Assembly: GCA_963457665.1 (NCBI GenBank)
Contig: OY735209.1
Location: forward strand, 9,533,814 to 9,597,813
Length of the DNA: 64,000 bases
Reading direction: 5' to 3'
Source of the DNA: Thysanoteuthis rhombus
Lineage: Eukaryota > Mollusca > Cephalopoda > Oegopsida > Thysanoteuthidae
Shown: positions 1 through 10,600 of the stretch, piece by piece
Layout of the letters: the number at the start of each line of letters is the position of its first letter
How positions within the stretch are numbered: the stretch's first letter is position 1
Position numbers and translations under genes: made by a program
The notes under the pieces: generated by a model
Told to the model about the DNA's origin: nothing
Seen by the model: only the letters and a program-made list of their open reading frames with translations
Databases searched by the model: none

Positions 1-653
1 CAACATATTTAGTTGAATCGAACTCAGTAAATTCACAGCCTCAAAAGAAATAAAAAAAAAATTGTTTCAAGTAAGAAAACATTTAAATGCAGTTGTTTCT
101 TTTCGACTGAACGATTTTTTTAACTCATTTTTTTTTGTCCCTATATATTAGGTAATTTTTTTTGCAAATCGAATATCCCAGAAAAAAACAACTCTATCCT
201 TCAAGAAGTTAGTTTTGTTAATATTAAATGTACAACACACACACACGTATATGCATGTCATTATCATACAAATACAATCATACAACCCAATGGACTCACA
301 TACATCATCATAGACACGCACACCTATACTTACACATATGACATACGTGATCATACACACGCATACATAGATATGTACATAAATACAAACATATGTACAT
401 ACACATACCATATAACTATTCATACAAAACACACACAAAGTAAAATTCTTATATATTTAGAATTTTGTGCTGTAATTTTAAACATCCTATAAAAATTAAA
501 CCGACTAACGATAGAGAATTTGTTGGCGGGGCGAGCAAGCTAACCATTGGGCTGAGATTTCACAGTTTTGTAACAAAAATAAGTGCAAATTATTTTTAAC
601 CCTAACTTTGTCTAGAGTATCAGTAGAGTAAGTGTTTCCTTCTCTGTCGAGCT
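1..653. other. AT-rich non-coding stretch with degenerate CA/TA repeats
   Basis: No gene is visible. Positions about 232-440 are a degenerate mixture of CACACA, CATACA and TACATA steps, probably an old compound microsatellite. The open frame across it on the minus strand is a by-product of that composition. Confidence 0.6.
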
Positions 654-735
654 GACGAGGTGGCCGAGTGGTTAAGGCGATGGACTGCTAATCCATTGGG
701 GTCTCCCCGCGTGAGTTCGAATCTCATCCTCGTCG
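654..735 (+). tRNA. tRNA-Ser (anticodon GCT)
   Basis: This is a complete class II tRNA of 82 nt. The 7-bp acceptor stem GACGAGG (654-660) pairs with CCTCGTC (728-734), followed by discriminator G at 735. The A box TGGCCGAGTGG and the B box GAGTTCGAATCTC are intact. The anticodon arm ATGGA/TCCAT closes a 7-nt loop with GCT at 687-689, and a long variable arm typical of serine tRNA follows. A TTTT tract about 8 nt downstream can end RNA polymerase III transcription. It decodes AGC and AGT. CCA is not encoded, as expected for a eukaryotic nuclear tRNA. Confidence 0.94.
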
Positions 736-972
736 AGTACAATTTTGTTAACCGAATTAAAGACTCCAATTTCAGATAGTTTAATCGAAAACTTTTCATG
801 TTATGATAAATTTAAGAAAAAAGATTGGTTGCTAATTTTGCACATCTTCTTTACTCAACAGTTAAATTCAGTCGTTTACTGTTATCAAAACAAAAAGTTT
901 CCTTAAGAAGTTAAAAAAAAAACTGAAGATGACATTAAATTGATTATACGAGAAATAATTTCCTTTACTAAA

Positions 973-1007
<35 letters not shown>

Positions 1008-2030
1008 AAGTGACTGTTGAGCATTACAAACAATATTTGAATCTAGCAGTGAATCTGAACGGATCCACTTATGACCAAGAATTTTCACCTAATGAATGCA
1101 TAAAAAGACTGTGTGAGGGCCAAACCCCACTCTCAACGCAACTATTTTAGCCACTAAGCCGAATTTTCAAAAATAATTGTTTCCCCTACTCATTGAGGGG
1201 AGTGTGTGTGCAAAATTTCAAGCTTCTGTTATGGACGGTTAGGGCTGAGATGAATAGAGAAGAAAGAAAAAGAATTATATAGATTTTTACGAAAGAAAGA
1301 AAAAATTTTAAATTCTGATTTCAATAACCTCTTTAGCGACATCAGATAATCCAGTCTAGCGCCCATAGCTTTGCCTCTTCTATTTCTCACTTCATTTCTT
1401 TTTTTTCCTCTTATCTTTCTTTCTCTCTTCCGTTATTTCTTCCTTTCGTTGATTGATGGCGTAGGGATAGAATCTGTCTCTTTCTCTTCCCCTTCTCTCT
1501 ATTCATCATTTAAATCTTATAACATTTTCACTTTAGTCTTAACCAGAAGTCTGAACTTGTCATTGTTGTTAGGCGAGGAAAATGAAGTCAACTCAGTAGG
1601 CGTTTGACACTAACTAAAGATATTCTGCTTCTAAAAAAAAGAAATGAATATAAAAATAAAACTAGTTGAATACCCGTTGTTTTGATATCAGGGTCAAGAT
1701 CTAAGGCTTTGTAGTAGTTGAATAAAACTGATGCAACTATCCCCGGCACTTGACCAAATTTTTTGCTAGCAGACATCCGAAAGAGTATTCAGTTCCACCT
1801 CATTGTACTTCCCTGCACATTGTCTTCACTAAACGGTCAAGTTCAGTCGTTTTCCTTTAGCAAATATCTTTGTTTCACCCCCTATCCTTTTGCATGCACC
1901 TACCTTGCATCTCCCTTCTCTGCAGTCGTTGTGTTGCAATTAATGATTCAGAACCTCTTCTTTACTCCACCCCCTTCCAGGATAGATTTTCATTCTCACA
2001 GTGTGATAGACGGGAACGTAACAGACGAAC
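736..2030. other. Non-coding stretch; TA microsatellite and T-rich segment
   Basis: Apart from a (TA)n run of about 30 bp at 974-1005, I see only AT-rich unique sequence. A pyrimidine-rich patch at 1371-1500 keeps a short plus-strand frame open by lack of A. No conserved protein motif or RNA gene is recognised. Confidence 0.5.
974..1005. repeat. (TA)n microsatellite
   Basis: An uninterrupted alternating AT run of about 30 bp. Confidence 0.95.
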
Positions 2031-2149
2031 GGGCTTAGTCTGGCACGAGGCCATAGTAGTTGGGTTACCCCATGTAGATTGAAGTCATCGCGTTTAGCTA
2101 ATGGCTTGTGAAATTAGTCTGCTAACGACTTCGCTGTGGTGAGTCGCTT

Positions 2150-2262
2150 GCAGTGTCTGAGGCTTCTAAGTAGTCACCCATTTAAGTACTGATCAGGTTA
2201 ATTGTTTCTTAACTTAGATGTTCAAACGAGAACCGGAGCTTTCAGCGTGATTTGATTTTATG
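2150..2262 (-). pseudogene. Degenerate 5S rRNA-like sequence, possible 5S-headed SINE
   Basis: Read on the minus strand, positions about 2250 down to 2165 follow metazoan 5S rRNA in order: a CACG(C/T)TGAAAGC start, CCGGTTCTCG, an AAGTTAAG block, then GTCAGTACTT-like and GGGTGAC blocks. The first blocks are well kept and the middle is diverged, so this is not a working 5S gene. The 5' TATGGCC-side end is lost and no T-run terminator follows. Downstream on the minus strand (about 2145 to 2000) the sequence is not 5S-like and could be the body of a 5S-derived SINE; that part is inference. The alternative is a simple dispersed 5S pseudogene. Confidence 0.6.
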
Positions 2263-3194
2263 TATTGACAAATGGTGAATTAACTGATTTTAATCTCTCT
2301 GAATAGAGCTGAAATCAGTCCAGCTCTTTGTATCATTGCGGTGTGTCATAAAAGTTGGATAGTTTTTCTCGTCTATACTATTTCTATCAAAACTTTTCGG
2401 TCGTGATACCCCGGCCTTGCTTATCATAATGTAGATTTATATTCAAATTTCTTCTTTTTACAAACTCGAAAAAATAGAGAACATTTGAAGAGAATAAACA
2501 TATTTGAAAAATAAAATCGGTTAAGTAACGTCGCAAATTTTCCCCAAATCTTTCAGAGTTGAATTCAAGCTTTGATTTTTGATATTTTACACAGCACAGC
2601 ACCTCTCCGTTGCACTAAAAGAAGAGAGTCATGAATCGCTCTGATGCCATAGTAACATGGGCCACAAGGGCTGGGCAATTTTGCTTCGACCAGCACATAC
2701 GTGTGTAGGACCCCACATCAAACCCAACATTGAATCACGATTGCCCTCATGGGGCAGGTGAATAAACATTAGAATCAGACACAGCATTGATGGAACAAGC
2801 GTTATCCTGATGATTCCGATTCAAGAGCAGCAACTCGTAGCACAGGAAGTGAACACCATCACCCCAAAGCAATAATGAAAAAGCATTTCGTTTAAAGTTG
2901 AAGACCCCAAAAGTGGAGCAAAGAGACTTGACAGAATTACCGCCTAAAATGTAACCCAAATCTGTTAAACCAATCAGAATCAAATGCTGATAACATCTTT
3001 CAACCAATAAAAAACGAAGTCGTACATTTCGAACGATTCTTTCCCTTCTTTCGACTCAATAAGGCGCTTTAAAATCTATCTCAGTAGGAACGAATTGGCA
3101 TAAGAAGAATATCTTGTAAGGAAACATCCCTTGAAAACAGGAAATAAAGTAGACACGGCATATTAAACAAAGGGAAGAAACGGGTCGATATATA
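2263..3194. other. Non-coding or unrecognised sequence
   Basis: The GC content rises a little at 2620-3010, where a minus-strand frame of 86 codons is open (2747-3007). Its translation resembles no family I know and has no clear splice context. It could be transposon debris. Nothing else is supported here. Confidence 0.4.
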
Positions 3195-3260
3195 CAGTGG
3201 ATTCCGCTTAATAGGACCGGCAGTTGTTTGGGCCACCCGTACAATAGAACCAAGAACTGA
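3195..3260 (+). mobile_element. Possible single terminus of a Tigger/pogo-like DNA transposon
   Basis: The 20 bases at 3195-3214, CAGTGGATTCCGCTTAATAG, look like the terminal inverted repeat of Tigger/pogo-type elements. A related but more diverged end occurs at 26503. No partner terminus or transposase was found nearby, so this is at most a fragment. Confidence 0.3.
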
Positions 3261-3834
3261 TTCAAATGTATGAAATAACCACATATTTGCTTCGTTTATT
3301 GAGACCTATACATCATTTTTTTTAAAGCCGCAATGCTACCAGATTGATATTTTCGAAATAAATCTGATTAAATATACATCAGTAATTTACATATACTCAG
3401 CTGTTTATTTATTATATTTATTTATCTATTTACACGCCATTTTAACATCAATAGTTAGAACGATTGTGAAATTTTCACACATAGCTCGAGAAAAATATTT
3501 TTCCAATTTTTTTTAGCCATTTGGTAAAAATCGAATCTCAACTCTCAACCCATTGTGTTTGCCTTCAATGAAAAATAGAATGAAATCATCGATAAGTTAA
3601 GAATAAGATTTGCAAAATACTGACCAACAAGCGTACATCACATAACTCGCTATCACAGTCAAAAATTCAACATCCATAGCGTCAAAATTTGAAGAGATGT
3701 AAAACAAATTCCACCGAAGTATAGATATGGTCAGAATAATTTATGTTCATGACATTACTGGCGTTTTCCACTGGAAAAATATCTAAAGTAGAGTTATTTT
3801 TAAAATACAAACATTTAGAGTCTACAGAATTCCG
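3261..3834. other. AT-rich non-coding stretch
   Basis: No gene, RNA or repeat is recognised; short A and T runs only. Confidence 0.5.
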
Positions 3835-4375
3835 TCAGGATGAAGGATCCTAAAAGTCTTAGAAAGCTTTTTTTTTCCTCCAAAAATAAAAAAAAAAATT
3901 TTTTTAAATTAGGAGGGTTGCAGTGGAGTACTGGTGTCAATGTTCAAGTCTGTAGACAAGACGGTCTGGCCTGGAGCGTTGGAATTTACAAAAAAATTAT
4001 AAACCTGTCAAAATAAGGTCACTAGGAGATAGGAACAGAATCAAAAGAGGTATTGTGGACTACTGATCCCCATTCTCAAGTCTGTAGATAAAACAGTACG
4101 CCCAGAAGCACTGGATCATGTAAAAAAAATAATTGATAAACCCGTCTGAATAAAGACCCTAAAAGCACCCCCCTCCAAAAAAAACAACTCCAAAACATTT
4201 TTTTTTTCAGAAGGGTTCCAGTGGAATACTGATACCAACTTTCGAGTCTGTAGACAAAACGGTAAGTCCAAGAGCACTGAAAAATGCAAACAAACAAACC
4301 CGTCAGAATAAGGTTCTAAAAGGTCAAAGTGGAGTACAAAACGGTATGGCCAGGAGCGCTGGAACAGGCTATCAA
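3835..4375 (+). repeat. Repeat family R3: diverged tandem units
   Basis: Related units of roughly 100-160 bp follow each other. Each carries a core of the type AGTCTGTAGACAAAACGGT followed by a 'gcccaggagcactgga' block and a 'cccgtcagaataaggtcctaaaa' block. Cores lie near 3949, 4081, 4247 and 4335, and a partial tail block is at 3835. The units are diverged, so the array is old. The longest open frame here (minus strand, 4116-4709) runs through the units and is not a gene. An inverted copy of the same family lies at 41830-41985, in a FHOD intron. Confidence 0.72.
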
Positions 4376-4736
4376 TCGAACAACCACACCAACAAACGCG
4401 CGCATATTTAAAAAGGGATAGAACCACCATAATCTCTGATGACCACGTTTGTTCACTTATCATACATGGATGTTCTAATTCTATTTCACTTTCACGAGCG
4501 AAACGTCGTTTAAGCATGTTCCCTGTAAAAAAAAAAACTAAATGCATTCTGTTGAATGAAAACGCGTTCAGTGATGATGATGTGATGTTTAGAGTAACAA
4601 CATACGGCCCCTTGACGGGGCCCATGTGTAGATCATCCCCTCGCCCCCACGAGAGCGGAATGTGACACAAGATCGAGTTCAAAGTGGGGGTCACACCTGC
4701 AAAAAACAAAACAAAAATTACCTTGTCCCCTCGAAC

Positions 4737-4843
4737 ATGTCACGAAGGCGTCGGAGCGATCATCAACTAAGCCCTAGAGGAAGTACCCCGAGACAGGGCG
4801 AACTCAATTATTTATTCAGACCACTGGATGGACAATGGATCAG
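4737..4843 (+). CDS. Candidate first coding exon of an unrecognised gene
   Basis: A GC-richer island (about 4597-4850) stands out from AT-rich flanks. From ATG at 4737 the frame encodes 35 codons plus two bases, rich in Arg, Ser and Pro (it begins MSRRRRSDHQLSPRGS), and ends at a good donor, CAG|GTAAAT, after 4843. An upstream in-frame Met exists at 4662. No downstream exon was identified, no family is recognised, and the island could equally be transposon-derived. This is a weak call, based on composition, an open frame and a donor site. Confidence 0.2.
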
Positions 4844-4849
4844 GTAAAT

Positions 4850-6503
4850 CAATTCTGACATCGTGTAAAGGAAGATTTTTCGTTACCAAATATCTCGCAA
4901 TTTTCAGTGTCTTACCCTCACCTTGACTGAACAGGGTAAGATATAAGAATTAAAAAATAATGATATCCTGGGTATTTAATAGAAATTTCAATTAATCACT
5001 TAATTTCCAATATATTTTTGATTAGATCTTTAGAACTTATTACAAGAATTAACACGATCTTGATGTCGAAAGTAAGGGTTTAGATAATCAGGTTTTAGAC
5101 ACAGTATCGTCTTTAAAAGTGCTGTTTGTTTCAGAGCTATTAACACATCATACGTTATACATTAATGCTCAAGTTGAGGTTTGCTGTCACTTAATCTTCA
5201 CTTAACATTATTAGTATGAAAACTTTATCTTTATCCTTATAAATACACTTGACTAGAGATGAAGACCATTGACAGGCATCTAGATCTCAAACAAGAATTT
5301 CACGCTCAATTATTTACTTCGATCAGTCCGTTGTTTAAAATCTTGGGAGTCTATGAAGATGGGGAAGAGTAGTTGGCTCATCTGATAAAGACAAGGCTTT
5401 TTTTGTGAAATAAATACTGAAATTAAATCTGATAGATAAAAGACGTAGGGTGTGAGTATTTTATTCAAAAAATTCATACACTCCACCTACCTCGGTTAGT
5501 CTTGTAAGCTTTGTAAAAAAAAAAATTGAATGCAGTATATTTCAAGGCATCACCAGGGCAGAGGGGTTCCAATTAAAATGCGTCTTTTGCAGCCTTCAAG
5601 ATCAAAGTGTAGTCCCTGTTCTTCTCTCCGAACAGCATTAATTTCCCGTTTTCAATTTTCAAAGTTATGATAGTGCATTCAATTTTCTTCGTGGATAATA
5701 ATTTAATTTATTTTTTTCCATTGCCAAAAATAAACAGTTACTAAAAAAGTTACAAATTTTATCTATTACTGTCACTGAAACAATTCTATGTAACATTGCT
5801 TTACGGTTTTCAATTTAAAATATTATTTTTTAAAAATTGTTTTTATTCATTATTTCTCTCATTTCTTTTTATTCGTGCCATGTGCCATTTTTAACACCGA
5901 GAGAGCGATGGTGTGAAACTCTACAATTCACAATCGGGATCACCTTTCCAACATTGTGCCAAATACAATCATGATAACAGTCAAAATTGAAAAATGGAAG
6001 TTTGTGCTATGTTTCGATGACGTGAGAAACACAGATACTACACTGTGATCTTGAATTAAAGGCCGCTACGAACCCCCAATACTTGCCGTCTGGCTCCGCT
6101 TCGTAAATAAAATGGTGATTCACTGCGCGATTAGTGTTCATTCAATTTATTGTATTTATTTATTTCAAGATTATTTCTGAGGATTTTCTAGAAATTTCAA
6201 CGATATTCTAAACAGAATTCTGAAATAAACACATTATCAATTTTCTTCCTCTTGAAGATGAAGGACTCTGCCATTTTCTCTCCTTATATGAAGGAAGAAG
6301 ACGACACCTATTCTAATGTTGTCGAGTCGAATAAGGATTTTTGTTTATTTTCTAAATCTTCAAGTAATTGAAGGATTTTAAGAGTAAAGACAACAATAAA
6401 CTCAAAACATTTTGTTTATATTTAATTACTAATATTGACAAATAGAAGACAGATCAGAGAGACTATATATAAATATCTAAAATTCACTCCTTCTTTCAGC
6501 TGA
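4850..6503. other. AT-rich non-coding stretch
   Basis: No gene or repeat family is recognised. The tRNA-Asp gene follows immediately. Confidence 0.5.
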
Positions 6504-6575
6504 TCCTCGGTAGTATAGTGGTAAGTATCCCCGCCTGTCACGCGGGAGACCGGGGTTCGATTCCCCGCCGGGGAG
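6504..6575 (+). tRNA. tRNA-Asp (anticodon GTC)
   Basis: This is a complete 72-nt class I tRNA. Acceptor TCCTCGG (504-510) pairs with CCGGGGA (568-574) with one T-G pair, and the discriminator G is at 6575. The A box TAGTATAGTGG and the B box GGTTCGATTCC are intact. A 7-nt loop, CTGTCAC, places GTC at 6537-6539. A T5 run about 10 nt after the gene is a plausible RNA polymerase III terminator. It decodes GAC and GAT. There is no intron. The minus-strand frames across it are shadows. Confidence 0.95.
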
Positions 6576-6792
6576 GCTGATTCTTTTTGGTATTTTTTCA
6601 CTTTTTTCGAATAATAATCTGATGTCATTAATCCATTGACTTTTATGTCGTTGACCGATTGACACAAAATGTTTAATAATTTAAAGAAATCTTTTGACAT
6701 TCCATAAAAAGGTAATTTATTGTATTATTTGATGACCAGTTTTCCAGTAATAATGTCAAGTATTCAATTATCGATAAATAATAACAATAATA

Positions 6793-7110
6793 GGTCTGGT
6801 TAGTCACCTAATAGAAATTGTCACATGACTATCGTCTTTTGTCGACAGACCATGTTGGGGATGATCAATTAATAAAATTGAAAAAAGGGGAGATCAATGA
6901 ATGAGTTATTTTTTTCGCCTTTTGTTTTGCTGTGATCACTAAATTTTCAAAAAACTAGTGTGAATGCTGTAGGACACAATTTAGCATAAACTTACATTGA
7001 CCAAATCAGCATAAACTTACATCGTAAATTGACCCCCCCCCACAAAAGTATCAAAAAAAAGAATTTAAAAAAAAAGTTTTTATTCTTGACATAATAAGTA
7101 GGGACTTCCC
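6793..7110 (+). repeat. Repeat family R1, copy 1
   Basis: It starts at GGTCTGGTTAGTCACCTAAT and runs through blocks shared with copies at 13891, 46775 and 47420: a GATCAATTAA block, a 'gggg(a/t)gatcaatgaat' block, 'cgccttttgtt', 'tgtgatcacta', and an AGCATAAACTTACAT block. Similarity fades at about 7110, where the polymerase-like relic begins, whereas the other copies continue into a different tail. R1 has no recognised class. It may be a non-autonomous transposon or the terminal part of the element whose coding remains follow here. Confidence 0.7.
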
Positions 7111-8100
7111 CTTGGTGTTGACCCCAAGGATTTCTTGGAAGACGTGTTATCAGATTCACCATTATTTCATAGAAAAGATTGCTGGGGTCAAGTTCCATCT
7201 GGCTCTTGAGGTCCAGCATCGAAATGACATGCCTGATGGCTGTGAGGAGTACACAGACTTGGTGCTCCACTACACGGAGACGGTGTACTTTGGCATTAAT
7301 GAAATCAATAAGGGTCTAAGCAAGATCTACTCACATCTTATGGAGCTCCCCAAGAAGTGGACGCTGAGAAGGTCTGGATGGATGGAAGATGAACTGGAGA
7401 ACCTTTGACTCGGCATAGCGTGATATCAGCCTCGGAGGTGTGACTCCTACATTTCATTACCGGGAGCCCTCAAAAACAAAAAGATGGCTATCAACGTGTA
7501 GGATAAAGGTAATCATCACTACCTTCTATGGAGTCTATGGTCTGATCCATTCCCAGCAGCTAAAGACCCACTGAAGCCCTCTAAGTACCCTACAAATGAT
7601 GGCCTCAACTTCAACGGGACAACTGCTCTCATACCTATCTTCCAGACTGAGAAGGTTTAGAGGCAAAACGGTCTCTCCATCAGTGTCTTTGGCTGGGACA
7701 AGGTGGTTATCATTTACTGGCTCAGCAAGCAGCATAAAGAAATTCCCTGGATCAATTCCTTGCTGATTAAGAAGAAGCAAATTCCATTACTGTTCAGTCA
7801 AGGAACTCAACTGGTGACTGAATGATCAGTCCAAGCATTGAGTGTTCAAACATGGCAACAGCCTCAGAGGTGTAACTCCTACATCTTATTACAAGTGGCA
7901 CTGAAAAAAAGGCGATTGTCAACATGTAGAACAAAGATGATGTTCATTGCTTTTTTTGAGCCCATACAGTTCCTAGCAGCCGAGGACCTACAGGGGCCTA
8001 CCAAGTAACCTATAAATGATGGCTTCAGCTTTACAGGGATCGCTGCTCCTGCACCCATCTCGCAGATTGAGAGACAAAAGAGACTCCATTGCACCATTGT
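7100..8100 (+). pseudogene. Decayed Maverick/Polinton-type DNA polymerase B leader region
   Basis: Plus-strand frames, broken by stops and frameshifts, follow in order the landmarks of a protein family that I know from the N-terminal part of Maverick/Polinton-like type B DNA polymerase reading frames. About 7180-7410 encodes the helical lead ending in a RSGW motif. About 7470-7660 encodes a segment with D..KD and P..Q.E motifs. At 7660-7790 ISVFGWDK and LSKQHKE are seen. At 7790-7840 HYC..KEL and DQSKH follow in a shifted frame, as expected before the zinc-knuckle part. The polymerase domain itself is absent. The segment 7431-7660 recurs at 7863-8075, so the relic contains a diverged duplication about 430 bp apart. 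It cannot encode a functional protein. The family assignment is by memory of the motif order and is moderately sure. Confidence 0.5.
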
Positions 8101-8108
8101 CTTGCTGA

Positions 8109-8230
8109 GTTGGAAGAATTCAATTGAAAAATTGAAAAAAGTGTCAATCGATGATGATCAACTTACTTCCTCTGCCTTTTTTTGAGCAGTGATCCTCAAA
8201 AAAAAAACTATTTAGGGAGAATTTTTCATA
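8109..8230 (+). repeat. Repeat family R1, partial copy
   Basis: The blocks AATTGAAAAA...GATCAACTTACT...'ctgcctttttttgagcagtgatc' match the internal part of R1 in the same orientation as copy 1. The polymerase relic therefore lies between two direct R1 segments. Confidence 0.55.
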
Positions 8231-8234
8231 AAAC

Positions 8235-10229
8235 ATTTTTTTGTAGATATTTAAATTTTCACCCCTTTAGCTCCTTACAGTTTCACGAGCTTGTATGCCA
8301 GGGGATTTATCAGACAGCCGTGTGAGTAGAGATGCTGGAGATGGGAGAAAACAACTTTCCAGAAATGCTGCAAACAGCTCCCCGTTCCCATCTCAATTAC
8401 TTTGACTTAAAATCATTGACAACCAAAATCATGGAACCCGACTTAATCCTAAAATGAATCCCAAACTATGCAGGAGACGCAGCAGCATGAGGTACGGTTT
8501 CCTTGTAATGAGGTCTGATACTTATACAGAACCCCCAGGAGTCTTCCAAAAGTCGAACACAGCAGAGGACTAATTTAGGAGCCTTTAAGAGAAGGAACGC
8601 AGAATCAAGGAAGTGTTGGCAAAGCCAGAAGGTTATGGTGATGAGTCCAGAAGACTTAAAGGCCTTCAAAATAAACGAAAAGTGGCCTAAAGCCAAATTT
8701 GAAAAGGCATGAGATATCTCCTCTTATATCTTACCATTCATTAAGTTGTCTGCAATTAAATTCTGACTGAGGCCAGTATCTGCTAAATAGGTTATGACTA
8801 ACGCAATATTCCTAGTTCTTGAAGCTGCATGTGGGGCACAGTGGATTGGGGGAGGGCACTGTGGATCACGGGGGCAGAGTGAATCACAGTCATTTTTTGC
8901 GGATGCAAATACGTGACAGAATAACTACTACTTCCTTTTCTCAAGTCAGCACATCCGCCATCTTGTTTTGTGAAAGACTTGCCTGTTTAAGCAATGCTGT
9001 ACTTTAATGCAAGCCAAGGGATCTAATTTTAAGCCAAGATTATAAATCCACAACTATCCAGAATTTTCTAATTGCACAATACGGGAAATTAAGATTGTGT
9101 TAGAATTATTTCTCATCCAATCACTGTACTTGCTCTTTAGAGAGATCTAATTGGGAATCACAGTGGATCACTTCGGGGGCTGAGCCTCTTCAATTCTTTT
9201 TATCAAAATTGACTCTGTTTATATATTTCATGTAATTTACTTGGAAACTAAAAAAGCATTCTAATCTTACATTTGTGTAATTCTTTGTCTTTTCTTAAAT
9301 TGCTTTTGAAACTGTGTGAATATGATTTTGTGTTAAATCTTTGCTTTAGTATGCCTCACCTTTGCCAGTGAATGTTTGAAAGATTTTCATGATCACTTTT
9401 TGTTATATAGTTTATAATTCAACAATACTCCAATAAAACGTGTAGTTGATTTCACACTGGGACTTCTTTGGATCACTCAATTTTCTGTTGATTCACCGTT
9501 TCCTGGGGTGCAGTGGATTAGGGTACCCCGATTTCCCTTACACACTTTTAGTGATAGTTGGAACCTCAATAGTCCTTTATGTCTGCACTAGCATAGGCAT
9601 CTGGGGTCAACAGAATTTTTATCCTTGTTTTAAAACTAAAAAAAATCTTCCCTGTGTAAAAAAAACATTTACATAGATTTTAAAAGCTTTAAATGGTTTC
9701 AGAAAAAGTAAATAAATCCATCGAAGGGAACTTTTACTGTAACTTTTGTTCAGGCAAGTAAAAAAAAAAAATTAAAAAGCAACAAGAAAATTAAGCTGAA
9801 GGTAAAAAAAGAGTCATAAAAATTAATTATGATTCATGATACTTAATCAAATGAAATTGAATAAAAAAACATTTTTTTTTTGACACCCACTTATGTCACT
9901 CAAACCCATTGATGATAATATAGTCTCTATTTCATTTCAATTTAATCATTTTGATTTTATTTTTAATTTAAAACAAAATGAACGCACATTAAGGTGTAGA
10001 GGACATATGGATTCATATTTCTGCAATATGTACCATTATATTTTCATGGGCATCTACCCCGAATCAAGAGCAAGATTTTAAAATAAAGATTGGGATTATT
10101 CATTAGTGTGATCAGCCTTGAAAATTAGAAAAAATGATTCAGGGGGAATAATTTTTATGGTCTTAGTTGTGGGACCACAGTCTTGTATGAATACCATTTA
10201 GTTTTGCTGTTGAAAAATAGGTAGAGAAT
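8235..10229. other. Unrecognised sequence with mild internal repetition
   Basis: At 8280-8700 the GC content is higher, and a short charged plus-strand frame (about 8587-8694, rich in Lys, Arg and Glu) ends at a stop; it matches no family I know. At 8830-8900, 9160-9185 and 9510-9530 short variants of CACAGTGGATCAC or GCAGTGGATTAGGG recur next to G-runs. The remainder is AT-rich and I see nothing in it. Confidence 0.35.
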
Positions 10230-10600
10230 TCCACAGACAACATTTCTTATGCCCCTAGTGAGCTGAAATTTTGGCACCCTTTAGAATATGGAATTATTTT
10301 ATTCATTTATTTATTCATATTTTACTGTAAGAAAAATAAATATATAGGAATAAAGAGTCATTTTCAAGTTTCACTACAACAGGAAGTATTCAACTGTCAG
10401 ATATTCCTGAAAAATCTGACTTAACATCAGGGAATTATCCTAATTTTGATAATTTTTTTTCTGTTTAATTTATTCATTTTTTAATTTCTCCATTTGTATT
10501 TGGAGAATCGTTCTGTCTCATATATTTGACAGATGCCCCTTAGCATTTGGCACCCTGGGCGACTGCCCGTGTTGCTGGTACTTTGGGTCGGCTCTGGTTA
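10230..10600 (+). mobile_element. Possible hAT-like transposon end fragment
   Basis: The phrase 'ttggcaccct' occurs twice (about 10272 and 10547). The second is followed by GGGCGACTGCCCG and ends near 10600 in GGTCGGCTCTG. This resembles the GC-rich subterminal region and CGGCCCTG end of hAT-like elements. No matching left end was found, so it is a fragment at best. A similar phrase occurs at 37311. Confidence 0.3.

Noticed and set aside
148-440. Cys/Tyr/Val-rich 96-codon minus-strand frame, considered as a cysteine-rich peptide
   Set aside because: It is the translation of CA/TA microsatellite-like DNA. The Cys come from TGT steps, not from a conserved framework.
4116-4709. 197-codon minus-strand frame
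   Set aside because: It runs through the R3 tandem units and a GC-rich island. The apparent internal protein repeats reflect the DNA repeat. No family is recognised.
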